Source: Symsagittifera roscoffensis
Taxonomy: Eukaryota > Xenacoelomorpha > Acoela > Convolutidae
Reading direction: 5' to 3'
Assembly (NCBI RefSeq): GCF_963678635.1
Contig: NC_087062.1
Span: forward strand, 71,453,345-71,517,344
Length of the DNA: 64,000 bases
This document shows, one piece after another, positions 10,735 to 22,414 of this stretch (the first letter of the stretch is position 1; each line of letters starts with the position of its first letter). The translations under genes and the position numbers were made by a program. The notes under the pieces were generated by a model, which was not told the DNA's origin, searched no databases, and worked only from the letters and a program-made list of their open reading frames with translations.

Positions 10735-11589
10735 GTGGTCGCAAAAATCTGGAAAAGCAAAGTTTTGGGCGCAAAAGTATTGGAATATTACGATCATAAC
10801 ATCATCCGAGCTAACCAAGACCAATTTTTAGATGATGACCGTTTCGCTAACCCACAAATCACAGAAAAATTCTTCATCAAAACACCATATGTATTTACAC
10901 TCAATATATTTGATCGCAAATTCGATCACATCATTTCTGAAGCACTAACCGACACACAAGCTTACGAAAGTTTTAAAGAAAAATTTCAATTATTTTCACT
11001 AACCTTTCAATTCCTTGCACCACATGAACGAGATTTGCACTGCTCACACGATATTATGTTACGCACTAAACAAACCCACACATATACATATTATCGCTTC
11101 ATACAAAATCACTTTGATCTACACACTCCATCAAGACAACCACACCACCGTTTTCAATTTATTAACTCTAAGTACACTTCACCATTTTTTCTTAACTTCA
11201 CATATTGCATCAAAGATACTAACCTTCACGGTATTCTTCGCAATTATGATCCCATAACCCAAATGTTTATTTTTTGTCCCATCACGAAGACCTTCAACGC
11301 AGAAGAATCCAGACCCTTCCTTATCCCACATGAATTTATTCAACTTATAGAAATCCCAATATTAGAATTCATCCACAACACTAAATACAATCACAAATTA
11401 TATAATCTCATCCAAAACACACCTTATGATTTTGCAGTTGGCACTGAAGAACTAAAAACCATTAAAGCACTTCAATTGCTTTGGCCACTGCTTCAAACTA
11501 AAAACATCATTCGCATACTATTAAAATTACTAACTAATTCCGACATAATACATGACATCTTCCCCCACGGTTTTTTCCCCGACGACTAA
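10735..11589 (+). CDS. Unrecognised 284-codon ORF in G-poor island
   Basis: This is a long open frame ending TAA at 11587-11589. The annotated start is not an ATG. The first ~20 codons lie in the GGTCGCAAAAGT repeat cluster, so the true start or an upstream exon is uncertain. The protein is rich in Phe, Ile, His, Thr and Asn, with mostly globular-looking sequence (for example ITEKFFIKTPYVFTLNIFDR and FQFLAPHERDLHCSHDIML) and a C-terminus FPHGFFPDD. There is no signal peptide, clear transmembrane helix or zinc-finger pattern. I do not recognise a family. The openness is partly explained by scarcity of G (few TAG and TGA), but TAA is also avoided for 285 codons in an A-rich strand, which favours real coding. 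Confidence 0.4.
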   Translation: MVAKIWKSKVLGAKVLEYYDHNIIRANQDQFLDDDRFANPQITEKFFIKTPYVFTLNIFDRKFDHIISEALTDTQAYESFKEKFQLFSLTFQFLAPHERDLHCSHDIMLRTKQTHTYTYYRFIQNHFDLHTPSRQPHHRFQFINSKYTSPFFLNFTYCIKDTNLHGILRNYDPITQMFIFCPITKTFNAEESRPFLIPHEFIQLIEIPILEFIHNTKYNHKLYNLIQNTPYDFAVGTEELKTIKALQLLWPLLQTKNIIRILLKLLTNSDIIHDIFPHGFFPDD

Positions 11590-12440
11590 CAGGCAAGTAT
11601 AATTTATACATATTCTTAACTAATAAATTCAAATTAAAAAACTAACCATTTTTTATCCATGTCTCATTTAGATTTTTAGTCTTCATCTCACGATCATCTG
11701 CAAAATACACAAAAGAAAAATAAAAAATAGAAAACTTCATCAAATTGTTCAAAACTCTAATAATCTTTTGCACCAGCTAAATTAAATAAAATTCATACCA
11801 ATGTAGTAAATTAATTTATAAATTATTTCCCTAAAAGCAGTAATTCTAATAATGATGAAAATTTGTAACTTAATTTTTCCCCAAAACTAGCAGTAAAATT
11901 GAAATTCTATGTAGTAAATTGATAAGACGAAAATGCAGTACTAACCTTTTGATATTTCCATTCACTCGCACAAGAATTCTATCCAAACTCGCACAGCTCG
12001 CCCACGAAGAATTGTTTAAATAATGAACTTCAGTTTCAAGCTTTCACACTCAACAACTCTAACACACGATAACAAGTTTCAAACTTTCCTTTAACCCGGT
12101 TGGAAAGGAATTATATACTAAACAAAACTAACCAACGCAGCTTACTAAACACCACAACACATAGAATAACAGCATGACTAAGAAAAGGAAACCAACGGTA
12201 CCCAAACCGGATTAACCCAGTTTAAAACTGGATAATTTATTCTTTTGAAGACTATTATAAAGTCTAAGAAAGAAATAATAAAACACAAAAAAGTCGAAAG
12301 ACAAACCCATACCAAAAACAATTTGATTTTTGAAAAAAGGACACAACCAACGAAACATAAGAAAAACCACAATAAACCCAACATAAAAAATTATCACATA
12401 ACAGGACCTCTCACAGAAACCGCACGAAATCATACTCCCA
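11590..12440. other. G-poor non-coding part of island
   Basis: This A/C-rich sequence follows the 284-codon ORF. It has repeated GTAGTAAATTGA-like stretches near 11800-11930. Short minus-strand ORFs here are shadows of the composition. Confidence 0.3.
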
Positions 12441-12454
12441 CTCCTGGCCTAACC

Positions 12455-12530
12455 CACCAGAGAGGACGTCCTGAGCATGCTCTATAGCCGGCCTAACCCA
12501 CCGCGCTACATCCACGCTTTGTGACCACAC
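12455..12530 (-). repeat. Possible tRNA-derived (SINE-like) segment
   Basis: On the minus strand the sequence TAGCGCGGTGGG is close to a pol III A box (TRGCNNAGYNGG). It is followed by GTTAGGCC and AGAGCATGCTC in tRNA-like order. A convincing B box is not present, only a weak match further on. GTGGGTTAGGCC occurs twice. Confidence 0.25.
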
Positions 12531-13296
12531 TCCTATTTTTAATAAGAGGTACTCAAGGGTGAGTAACTCTTCAAAATAACCGAACTAAAACAAAAAGCTT
12601 TTGTGAAAACAACTAACCAAAATCATAATTAAAACACCAAACTAATAAAAATTTTATAAAATGTAAATTACACCTTGCAGTATATAGATCAGCATACAAC
12701 ACCAAAGACGAACATCCAAAGACAAAATGACCCCACCACACTCGAAAAAGAATGGCCAACCACAATCAATATGCCGCCCACAATCACAACTCAAAGGATT
12801 TAGAGTACGACTTGACTTCGCAGAAAAGGACTTCATTGAACTAGAACAATGACCACCTCAATGTTCAAGTATACGTACAGATCCGAGTAACCAGGCATCC
12901 CCTCCACGCACAATCTCCACGCCATTCCCAGACAAGGTCAACCCAAAAGAAGTTCTCTACATGGAACAGAAAAACCTGTCATAGCCAACCATTCTGAAAT
13001 CAGATTTGAGTTTGTTGCGAAAACCCAGTCGTTGTCATGAGAAGACACAGCGATTGAACCTGGAACTTCTCAAACAAGAGAACCCAGAAGAAATATGATG
13101 TTCGCCAAATACCAACGTCCATCATCCATCCTTTGAATTGCAGAAAGACTATTCTAAAAAACTCTGTAAAACCCGGATGGGTGGAGCCTGATCTAAACTA
13201 CATTTTATGATTGGATAAATTAGATATTTTACCACTGTAAAGTATTTAATATTAACCAATCATGATCCATCTAACTAACAAACCACTTATTTGTAA

Positions 13297-13324
13297 GTGC
13301 TGAAATTACTTGTAATTTCAGCAC
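13297..13324. repeat. Perfect hairpin, 12-bp stem and 4-nt loop
   Basis: The stem is GTGCTGAAATTA paired with TAATTTCAGCAC around the loop CTTG. It lies near the right end of the G-poor island. Confidence 0.6.
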
Positions 13325-13604
13325 CAGAGAGATTTGAATTTAACTTAGAAATTAGTTGCCTCTCCAAAGGAACTTCAGCAGCCGCAATAAACCAGTATAC
13401 CCTAGATCTATTGAGCCTAGCAGAGACTAGTTAAACAACCTGAGACTAGATAGTATAAGAGTAAGATTAGGATCGGTATTAGACTAAGAAGTTGCACGAA
13501 TCTATCCGGCCGAAAATAAGATAGCGTGACGAGCAGACGGTGTACCCTATCCGAAATTACTCTATGAGTTAACCACATCGGTCCTAACTCAGTATGCCTA
13601 AATT

Positions 13605-13830
13605 CTGTCGCAAAAGTATGCACAGGCTTAAAGTCGGTCGCAAAAGTCTGGACGTGCGTATATTCGGTTGCGAAAGTCTGCACATGCCGAAAGTTTGTCG
13701 CCAAAGTCTGGATATGTGTCTGGGATATTGACCCGGGTCGAAATCGGTCAAAACTTTTTTCTTCGGTCGATTTGGTCGAATAGTTTTTCCTCGGTCGAAG
13801 TGTTGGTCGAAACATAAAGTCGAAACCTTC
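13605..13830. repeat. ~30-bp minisatellite and GGTCGAA repeats
   Basis: Four imperfect ~30-bp units contain GTCGCAAAAGTCTG (13605-13715). They are followed by many copies of GGTCGAA (13735-13830). On the minus strand the units translate as repeated HVQTFATEF-like decapeptides, which reflects the repeat period and not a gene. Confidence 0.6.
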
Positions 13831-14609
13831 GCTGGTATCGCCGAGTTTTTTTTGTTGCGAATTGACGTATTACAATTTTTTCCAATCGGAACTCCTTTCT
13901 TCAACTGAAATTGACTTTGGCATACGATATTTGATTGTTTTCTATTGCTAATTTTCTCATAACTAGTTGATTTTATCACTAAATCTATTTGATTTTTTAC
14001 AAAAGGTTACAGCAGAAAAGTTGAACGAAAATTGTTAAAATTTCTCTTCAATTGATATTTCATTTATACAAGACCAAGATTTATTCATTAAAAGTTCTTT
14101 TTGAAAAGGTTATCGAATAATTTTGCTTACACCATTTAAGCACTGTTAATTTGACCAATTGTTCAGAAGCTCTAATTGATTCCACTTTCTCAAAGGGTTA
14201 CTTAGATGATTGTGAGTGCCATCTGATTTTGATTTCTAATAAACTCACCGGATTTGAATTGCTCTCCTTTTTCAGCCATTCAACACTGTGATTCCAATCC
14301 TAATTTTAAGGGACATTTGTTTTCTTCTTTTCTTTCGCAGGCAAAAGGTCGGTAAAGCAAAAGGTCGGTAGCCAGGTTAAATTTTAATCTATTTTAGAAG
14401 AAAAATCTCGCTGCCATCTTGAGGTTAGTTGTTATTTTTTGTTGTTCTAAAGAAAAAAAGTTCGTCTGTGTCTTGTAGCGTAGTTTTGGAGCTTAAGATC
14501 ATAATTTTTTGAAGCAGGAAAACATTGAGCGGGCTGAAAAGTTTTTAACAGACGAGGAAGGGTGGAAGGTTGCTAAGTTTTGCCTACGTGTTTATAAAAA
14601 TTCATTTTA
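13831..14609. other. AT-rich non-coding stretch
   Basis: No gene was recognised. A direct repeat GCAAAAGGTCGGTA occurs twice at about 14342-14373. Confidence 0.35.
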
Positions 14610-16345
14610 ATTTTTTGAGCTCTAATGTAACTCGTTTTTTTATGAAACTCGGTTTTTTATTCTCCGTAAATTTTGCGACACTTTGACTGGCTCTTTTTGA
14701 ATTTTTTTTGCAACAACTGAATGATATTGAGAAACTTAACTCTATTTTTATAAAAGAATTTGTGAGGTTATTGTTCCGTCCGATTTTCGAGGTCGGGTGG
14801 GCTTTTTTTCGCAAGAATTTTTGACTGCATTTTTTTAATATTCATCGAAACGCGCTGTTGTCTTGAACTCAAATTAAAAATAATATTTTACCTGAAAATT
14901 AACTAGCACTTTTGACGGAATTTTTAAAATATTCATCGAAAGGTACTGTTGTCTTGAACTCAAATTAAAAACAATATTTTAACTGTGACCGTTTTTTGTA
15001 AAGGTATAGGGGTTCAAAATTTGCCAATGTTCCTAATTCGGGAGATTTTATCTCGTTAAGAAATTGCTCAAATTTGGATTGAGGCACGCTCTTTGCTCTA
15101 AATAATATTTTGCTAGATGCAAAATATAACATTTTCTACTTTAATACACTTTTTAAAACTAATAACCCTTTAATTATACTTTAATAACATTTAATAACAC
15201 TTTGCACTTCAAAAACACTTTGTACTTTAAAAACGCTTTGTACCTAAATAACACTTTGCAAAATATAATACTTTTAATACTTTGAGAAATTCGGGAGACT
15301 TTATCCCTCTAAGAAGGCGCTCCAAATTGTATTGAGGCACGCTTTTTGGTCTACTTAATACTTTGATGTATGCAAAATATAACAACTTGTACTTTACATA
15401 TGTGTGGGCGCATGTTTATTTAAAAAATGCATCAAAAAACACTGAAACTTTTTCAGTTTTTTTTGTTTGAAAATTTAATCAAATGTTTTTTATTCTCAAT
15501 AAATTATACGACGCTTTGACTGGCTCTTTTTGAACAAATTTTTTTGCAACAACTGAATGATATTGAAAAACTTAACTCTAATTTTATGAAAGAATTTGTG
15601 AGGTTATTGTTTCGTCCAACTTTCGAAGAAAGTGACAGAATGTTCGAGCTCGGGTGGGCTTTTTTTTGAAAGACTTTTTGACTGAATATTTTTAAAATTC
15701 ATCGAAATGCGCTGTTGTCTTGAACTCAAATTAAAAATGTTATTTTACCTGAAATTTAACTAGCATTTTTGACGGAATTTTTTAAATATTCATCGAAAGG
15801 TACTGTTGTCTTGAACTCAAATTGAAAACATTATTTTACCTGTGACCGTTTTTTGTAAAGGTATAGGGGTTCAAAATTTGCCAATGTTCCTAATTCGGGA
15901 GATTTTATCTCGTTAAGAAATTTCTCAAACTTGGATTGAGGCACGCTCTTTGCTCTAAATAATACTTTGCTAGATGCAAAATATAACATTTTGTACTTTA
16001 ATACACTTTTTAAAACTAATATCTCTTTAATTATACTTTAATAACATTTAATAACACTTTGCACTTCAAAAACACTTTGTACTTTAAAAACGCTTTGTAC
16101 CTTAATAACACTTTGCAAAATATAATACTCATAATACTTTGAGAAATTCGGGAGATTTTATCCCTCTAAGAAGTCGCTCCAAATTGTATTGGGGCACGCT
16201 TTTTGGTCTACTTAATACTTTGCGGTATGCAAAATATAACAATTTGTACTTTATATATGTGTGGGCGGATGTTTATTAAAAAAATACATCAAAAAACACT
16301 GAAACTTTTCAGTTTTTTTTCGTTTGAAAATTTAATTAAATGTTT
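14610..16345. repeat. Tandem duplication of ~850 bp
   Basis: Two units (about 14610-15480 and 15481-16345) match over most of their length with small indels. CTTTGACTGGCTC is at 14681 and 15514, and GGTATAGGGGTTC at 15003 and 15860. Each unit contains a nested array of AACACTTTG-ACTT-AAA units of about 16-20 bp (near 15190-15260 and 16045-16130). Non-coding. The period varies from 833 to 857 bp because of indels. Confidence 0.75.
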
Positions 16346-16744
16346 GATTTTAAATTACTCCATAGAAATTAAAACACAATAGGAACATTTGGTACTTCGT
16401 ATGGAACATTTGGAACATTTATTACATAGCAGTTTTGATGTAGCAATTTAATCCGACTGAGAAAGCGTTCGAAAAATTAACGAAGCTAGCTAACGATTTT
16501 TACACGCTACTAGACGAAGCTCAGAAGAAATCTGAGAACACATATTTACTACTGAGAAGTTCACTAAATTTTCAAATTGAGAACTTTTTTTTTTCAAAAT
16601 GCAACCTTTTTTATTTGTTCGTAACGGAGTTTGAAAATTGCCAATTTGTTCATGTTCTGGACTAAATTATGCGCGCTTTGAATTTTTTTATTCATAATGC
16701 TGCTGAGAGCGTAACGCAAATTTTTCATTGTGGCCATTTATCGT
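16346..16744. other. Non-coding stretch
   Basis: This is AT-rich. GGAACATTTGG-like short repeats occur near 16380-16420. No gene was recognised. Confidence 0.35.
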
Positions 16745-19290
16745 TCCAAACTGAATTGAGGCTAGCTAATTGGTAGTATTAGTTTCGTACTATTCAATTT
16801 TTCACAATTGATGTTTGATATTTTCCAAAATTTATCTATTTTTAAATTTTTTCCCCCAAAAAACTGTTCGATATGAATAAAGGGACAGTCGGAACATTCA
16901 GGGTTGCCCTGATTTACGGGTAGTCTTGTTCGTATACATTTTGTTTGTTTTCCAAAATCGAAAATCCATTGTCTGGACAGAGAAAAATTCTGGAAATACC
17001 CTATTTCGATCGCGATGGTCAAAAAATTAGTCTTGGACTGAGTCTGGAAATAGCGTATATCGGTCGAAACCTTAGTCGCGGCATAGCCAAAAATTTAGTT
17101 TTTAGATATTCATTGAGGAAATCAATTGAAGAGGATGGGCTATGTTGAGTCAAATCAATTTTACTAGTAAAAAATTAATATGAATTATTTGAATTAAGTC
17201 GTCTAAAAACATTTTGAAAAGAAAATTAAACTGACCACAAATACAATTTATTATATAAATATTATACAATTATATTATATTGAAAGCATTTTGAGTACAA
17301 AATGTCAATTTCACTTTATTGCTAGTTGGATTTTGGTACCGCAACGATTCGCTATATCAGATACTCTCAAAAAGAGTGAAACAACTTGTAACGTTGTATT
17401 ACAAGTACAACTCGTGAAAAAAGACAACTCGCAAAATCTTAAGAAAAAGACAGCTCGCATAACTTTAAAGAAAAGACAACTCGAAAAATCTAAATAAAAA
17501 GACAACTCACAAAGAATACAACTCGTATAAAACTCGGAAGAAAAATAAATTTCGTGTGAATCTAAGAAAGTAACAAAAAAAATGGTTTCTCATCAAATCC
17601 TTTGAGGCGACAAAGTTTCTTGGGTATAAAAGGATTTTACAGAATATGGTTAAATGAAAGAGCTTCCAGCTGCAAAAATAGATCATTGTTTGCATAGTTT
17701 TTAAGAGTTTCTGACATAATTAATTGCAATTTTTCATAATTAGGACACTTATAATGCTTTTTTTTCCGAGCTTTAACCGAATCAGGCAAAGTCCTGATGA
17801 ACTTAGCTCCTTCTTTGTTTGCTGGAAGATTTTTGAAGAGTGGGGATGAGCATAAACTATTCCTAATTGAAACACTCTATGCCATCCTTCGACCGAATTG
17901 TTGGTTTTTTATTTACCTTTTTTGCATTGCTGAACTGATTCCACATAACTGGTTTGAAACCTGGATCATTTCGTAAAATTCTACATATATAGTCGCCTAC
18001 CCACGTTGTTTTCAAAATAATCGAGATATGGCCGAATGTGCTCTTCTCAGTTGTAGTTGCATAGAGAGCATCTAGTGCCAACTTCGAGTCGCATTCAGAA
18101 AAGAGAACCAGCGCGTAAGACGATTTCACTTTATATCGTAAGTCTTTGTCTTTTCGGTATTCAACCACCCGTCCTAAATTTTTGTACTTTTTGCTAATTG
18201 GCCTGCGCAAAATGAAAAAATCCTTTCAGGACGCTGCGGGTAATTCCATTGTGAAGTTCCATGGGAATTGTCATGTCCTTTACAGTCTTTGGCACAAATC
18301 CAAAGTCTTTTTCTCGTTGAATCGCTCTTGCAAACTATGTAAGCTTGGGCATGTTTACAGTGCACTCCCCAAAAACCTCAAAAAAGTTATCGTTAAATTT
18401 TTCGCTTCTTTTCTGAAGACACTCAAACGTTTTCAAGTTTTACAGTTTGCCCCCAGAAGTGCTGCACATAGTGAAGTTTATTTTTCAAGGGGAAAAACAT
18501 TTTTCAAAATTTGGTTTTCTTACGTACATACCCCACTTTTTTTGCTATTCACGTCTAGTGGTCGTGCTTTTTATTTAGATACGTGCAGGAAGCTTATTTT
18601 TCAATTTCTCGATCATGAGTCAACAATGAATGATCGATTTCTTTTCTCCACAAATGAACCATCATTTGTGAATACTTCTGCTCTGCAAGGTCTTTTTGAG
18701 CATCGCCATGTTGTTAACCCGCTTTTTATGTAACTCTAATTTAATCAAAAATGTCATTAGCAAACGTAATAGTGAGTTGCAACATAAGTTGTTTTGCGAG
18801 TTGTCTTTTGTTGCAAATTTTTGTGTTACGGTGATTTTTATCTCTGATGCTTCGGTCCTAAAAATTTTTGCATCAAAAAAAATGTCATAGCCATGAAAAT
18901 TCCTGTCAATTTTAATAAACTGGGCTGGATAAAAAGTTTGCATTTTTTTAGGGCAACAAAAGTTGCTGGTTTCTTTCGAATTTTGACTCGACATTAAAAA
19001 TATTAAAAATCATAATTTTTTTTTTGGAAGGCCAATCTTTGGGGAACTAAAATTAGAGTTAATCGAAAAATCATTTTTTCAAACAAATGGTAAGGTTATT
19101 AGGCTTGCTCGTACACGAGGAAACATCTCTGAGTTTTCCGACTGTCCCTTAATCCAGAACGAATAGATTTTTGGGAAAACTTTTTGCTAAACCTTTATTT
19201 TTGGACAAAATCAAAAGGCAAGTGTGATTCTTTGAGTCTAACGAAATTTATACGAATGATTAGCTAGCCTCAATTCATTTTGGAAGTTTG
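16745..19290 (-). mobile_element. MULE-like DNA transposon relic with inverted flanks
   Basis: Inverted arms flank this block. TGAATTGAGGCTAGCTAAT at 16752 is matched in reverse orientation at 19260-19278, and AAGGGACAGTCGGAA at 16880 in reverse at 19127-19141. Inside, arrays of AAAAGACAACTCGCAAAA occur near 17415-17530 and inverted near 18785-18803. The centre carries a decayed transposase on the minus strand. The layout fits an old Mutator-like element with repetitive ends. Exact termini and target duplication were not resolved. Confidence 0.5.
17580..18400 (-). pseudogene. MULE-type transposase remnant
   Basis: The minus strand holds a transposase C-terminal half broken by stops and frameshifts. 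Recognisable parts in order are ARAIQREKDFGFVPKTVKDM and an IPMEL segment, a FGHISIILKTTW region, PVMWNQFSN, the signature NNSVEGWH, VYAHPHSSKIFQQTKKE, and NNDLFLQLEALSFN. The Asn-Asn-x-Val-Glu-Gly-Trp-His motif and the following HP and K-E spacing are characteristic of MULE transposases related to FLYWCH-carrying elements. The upstream catalytic domain is not legible. A 115-codon and a 195-codon ORF overlap this region but are frame artefacts. Confidence 0.5.
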
Positions 19291-20283
19291 GTGCAGGTTT
19301 TTTTGCCTCGCAAATATAATTCTCATTACGCAATCAGTATCATGCAAATTCAAACTACCAAAACTTTGCAAAAGTTGATCGGAGGTAAAATAACCTACCA
19401 GTTTTGATTTTGGAGAGTCGATTATCTAATGAAGCATAAGAATTTTTTGTTCAAAACTATTATTATTATCGCCAAAAACCACTGAATAAAACAAAACTAA
19501 CTAAACATGAATATTCTGTTTTCTGCGAAAGTCGGAACAATAATGAAACTTTCTCATTTGGATTATTATGTATTAACTAGATTTTTATCTTTTTTGTTTT
19601 AACCACTCTTCAAAGGTAAAAATACAACAAAAAGCATTTGCTTTCTTGACAAAAAAATCCTTCACTTTACAAAAATCCCTTACATGAATGGAAGTGTCGC
19701 ATTGGATTTTTGATTTTTTTTAAACTCGAATTTAAAGACAGATTTTATTTTCCATTTTTTCTAAATTTACGATAGTTTTTATTTACATCTTCAAAGTTTA
19801 TCTATTTCATCCCGTCACTCTTTTTGTTCCTGTCATTCCCTAAAGTTGGCGATGATTTAGAGTGTATCATAAATTCTCACAAAATTAGCTTATCAAGGAA
19901 ATTGCGCTTCTGCCAGGAAGTTGCACAAGTTAATGCAGTAGATTAAAAATTCAACATGTCATGCATCATTTTATTGTCACTTTATTGTAACTTCTGTTTT
20001 AAAAAAAAGCCTAGGTTCCACCGATTTTATGCCATTTAAATTTGATTTTGCATAACGTTTGTCATCCGGGCAGATTGGCATCATAATAGTGATGCACATG
20101 TATATAATTATAACTCTTTATATAAATTATACTACAGGTCAACTGACCTTGAAGAGCTACGGCCAGTCCGTACGACTAGGAGCATAGTATGCGCAGAGTT
20201 GAGAAAAGAGAGTATGTTTCATTTAACCTTCTATTCTCGTAATGAGTTACCACTTTAGCCGCCAATCCGTACGGATTCAATGA
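19291..20283. other. AT-rich non-coding stretch
   Basis: No gene was recognised. Near 20160-20280 the motif CCGTACG occurs three times close to the start of the gypsy relic and might belong to its eroded LTR, but no partner LTR can be seen. Confidence 0.3.
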
Positions 20284-20304
20284 AGATCATATTACCCGGT
20301 ACGA

Positions 20305-20563
20305 CATGGCGCAGCCAGCAGGATACAAAAACCCCCTGAGCGTCCCACCCTTCTCACAGAAGGCAACGGCGGAACCGCCTTTGGAATGAGGAAATAGGAC
20401 AGCCATGATGGAGATGGCCGTCCTGGCTAAAGATGATATAGAGGTGCGCACCCTGCTGCGAGCAAAACCACCATTCATAGAACCAACGGAACTAACTTTT
20501 GAACTCGAAATTACCGGTGAAACCGAGACGGAAAAACGGAAACATATTTCCAAATCCCATTAG
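20305..20563 (+). pseudogene. Gag N-terminal remnant
   Basis: The frame starts at ATG (20305) with MAQPAGYKNPLSVPPFSQKA, has an in-frame stop (PPLE followed by TGA), and continues KPPFIEPTELTFELEITG to a TAG. The text resembles retrotransposon Gag starts. The rest of Gag, protease and the RT fingers are deleted before the RT piece that follows. Confidence 0.35.
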
Positions 20564-20619
20564 ACTGTGAGACCAGGAAACAATGTAATCACAGTCTAAT
20601 CAGGGGACATGCCACTGGA

Positions 20620-20907
20620 ACCTACCAATTCCAAACTGGATTTTCTAATCTCACGAAAATGCCTGCCGAATTCCGAAAGTCGACCGATCTTACGTTAACA
20701 AATTGCAAAAACACAGTTGCTTATTTAGGCGACATACTAATCGTTACGAAGTGTTCGAAAGAAGAAAATAAAAAACACTCATTCAAGGTCCTCACAACGC
20801 TAAACGACAAAAACTTGGTAGTTTCATTAAAAAAAATGAAAATTTGCACGCGAACACGGCTCGGATGGCTCGAATGGCTCAGATATCATAAGAATAGCGA
20901 AGATTAG
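20620..20907 (+). pseudogene. Reverse transcriptase remnant (Ty3/gypsy)
   Basis: The frame reads MPAEFRKS then VAYLGDILIVTKCSKEEN and later LVVSLKKMKI. This matches the Ty3/gypsy RT pattern of a PAxFQ segment followed by the catalytic YxDD box with ILIVTK downstream. The box is YLGD here, so the first Asp of the active pair is lost, and the enzyme is dead even without the surrounding stops. Confidence 0.7.
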
Positions 20908-21164
20908 CTATTGTAGAATACCGACACAATAGCTAAACTCACACCCAATAAAAAATTCAGACTGCTAAAAAGTTTTATGCGTTCAATAAAATATCTTAAA
21001 ACACACTCATACCAAACTTAGCAAAAGTGGCTTCAGTACTTACACAATTATTAAGAAACACGGATAAACACAAAAACTATATTGAAAGTCGAATCACACA
21101 ACAGCATTTTATCGCATATCGAAACAGGTTTCCAAAATAAATGAAAACAAGCTTTTTGACGAAA

Positions 21165-21560
21165 GCCTAGAGACCCGTGTGGTCTGCGACGACTCTACTT
21201 TTGGGTTAGGTGTCGCACTTGATCAAGTTACCCAAGAGGGATGGGGTGGCAGTAGCATAGGCATCCAGGTTCCTAAACTGTTTAGAAGAAAGTTATTTTG
21301 TAAATGAGCTAGAACTGTTGGGGGTCGTATGGGCAATTGATCCCTTCAAATATTACTTTTATGGGAGAAAATTCACCGTCATTACCGAGCATCAATTTAT
21401 TCAGTGCAATAAACGCGAGCGGAAGATCAAAACCAGCCAAAGTAGACTCACTAGATAGATTGAAGCGTTTGGTCCCGCCAAATTTGAAGCATTTGGCAGG
21501 ACCAAACTAGGGGCTAATATACTACATGTCGAGAAACCGAGTAGGATTAGCAAAACCCCA
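21165..21560 (+). pseudogene. RNase H remnant
   Basis: Across several frames the order VCDDSTFGLGVALDQ, NELELLGVVWAIDPF, KYYFYGRKFTVITEHQF and SRLTRWIE is preserved, then GANILHVEKPS. This is the RNase H domain that follows RT in Ty3/gypsy polyproteins, with the catalytic Asp (CDDS), Glu (NELELL) and Asp/Glu (ITEH, Asp replaced) positions recognisable. It is broken by frameshifts. Confidence 0.7.
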
Positions 21561-22414
21561 AGTGCGTACGATGAGAAATTTGTAGAAGCATCAAATAACT
21601 CGTTGATTGCAAATCTCGAGTTGACTTACAACGTTATTCTAAACACGCTAGCCAATCAGAACCAAGCACTATATCGGCTGATCAAGTTGGAAAAATAAAG
21701 GAAATCAAGAAACCAAAAAACATACTTCAAACATTCCAGACATACTGATCATGGTCAAAAAAATCTTAAGCAAAAATAATCATTCGATCATTCTTCTTCT
21801 ACAGTAGTCCACAAACAACCAATTTTTTTCTTTTTTCATATAGCAACAAAATTATGAGCCGGAGACCAGAAAACAAAGAACTTGAAGGCGGATTCCCGCC
21901 AAACTCAGCACGAGCTAAAGGCAGCGGAAGAAAGCAAACATAAACACCATGAGGACGTACGTCCAAAATTACCCAAATAGGATAGTCGGATCGAGAGGAG
22001 AGCTTATCCGATGTTAGATGGGACCGCAGCAAAACAACAACAACAACCTAAGAAAGATGAACATCGTCAATCACTAGATATTTCGTCCAGCCCGCCTAAT
22101 ATCCGAGATGCCAGAGAAAAAATACAACAATCTAGGGAAAGGCCAAGACACTTCTCAAGGATAGTCTTCTCGGACTCAAGCCCAACACAAGATAAAGTTA
22201 GGACTTCAACATCCAAAGGGACTAGCAGCTCGAGGGCAAATATCAACGCGATCACGACCCAGACACAAACCCAGTCGGCGGAATCTTAATCTCAGACTGA
22301 CAAACAAAACAATCAAGATGTGGAATCACAGACGGATTTGCCAGTTGAGCTTAACGAGCAATATGAAGGTTGCGTTAGCCGAGTTGATTCCACAACCCAG
22401 CAGAGAAATGGCCT

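Larger units (their letters stand above)
10580..13830 (+). mobile_element. G-poor island bounded by GGTCGCAAAAGT repeats
   Basis: About 2.7 kb (roughly 10800-13450) has a plus strand rich in A and C and very poor in G, unlike the flanks. It is bordered on the left (10590-10790) and right (13605-13720) by clusters of GGTCGCAAAAGT-like repeats in the same orientation. The one long ORF (10735-11589) lies at the left end. Discrete borders and strand asymmetry suggest a single inserted element of unknown class. No terminal inverted repeat, LTR or target duplication could be found. Confidence 0.4.

Noticed and set aside
13417-13979. Two ~130-codon minus-strand ORFs with repeated HVQTFATEF-like segments
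   Set aside because: They are the translation of a ~30-bp minisatellite and GGTCGAA repeats. No other coding signs.
18146-18733. 195-codon plus-strand ORF
   Set aside because: It is antisense to the MULE transposase remnant, whose motifs are recognisable on the minus strand.
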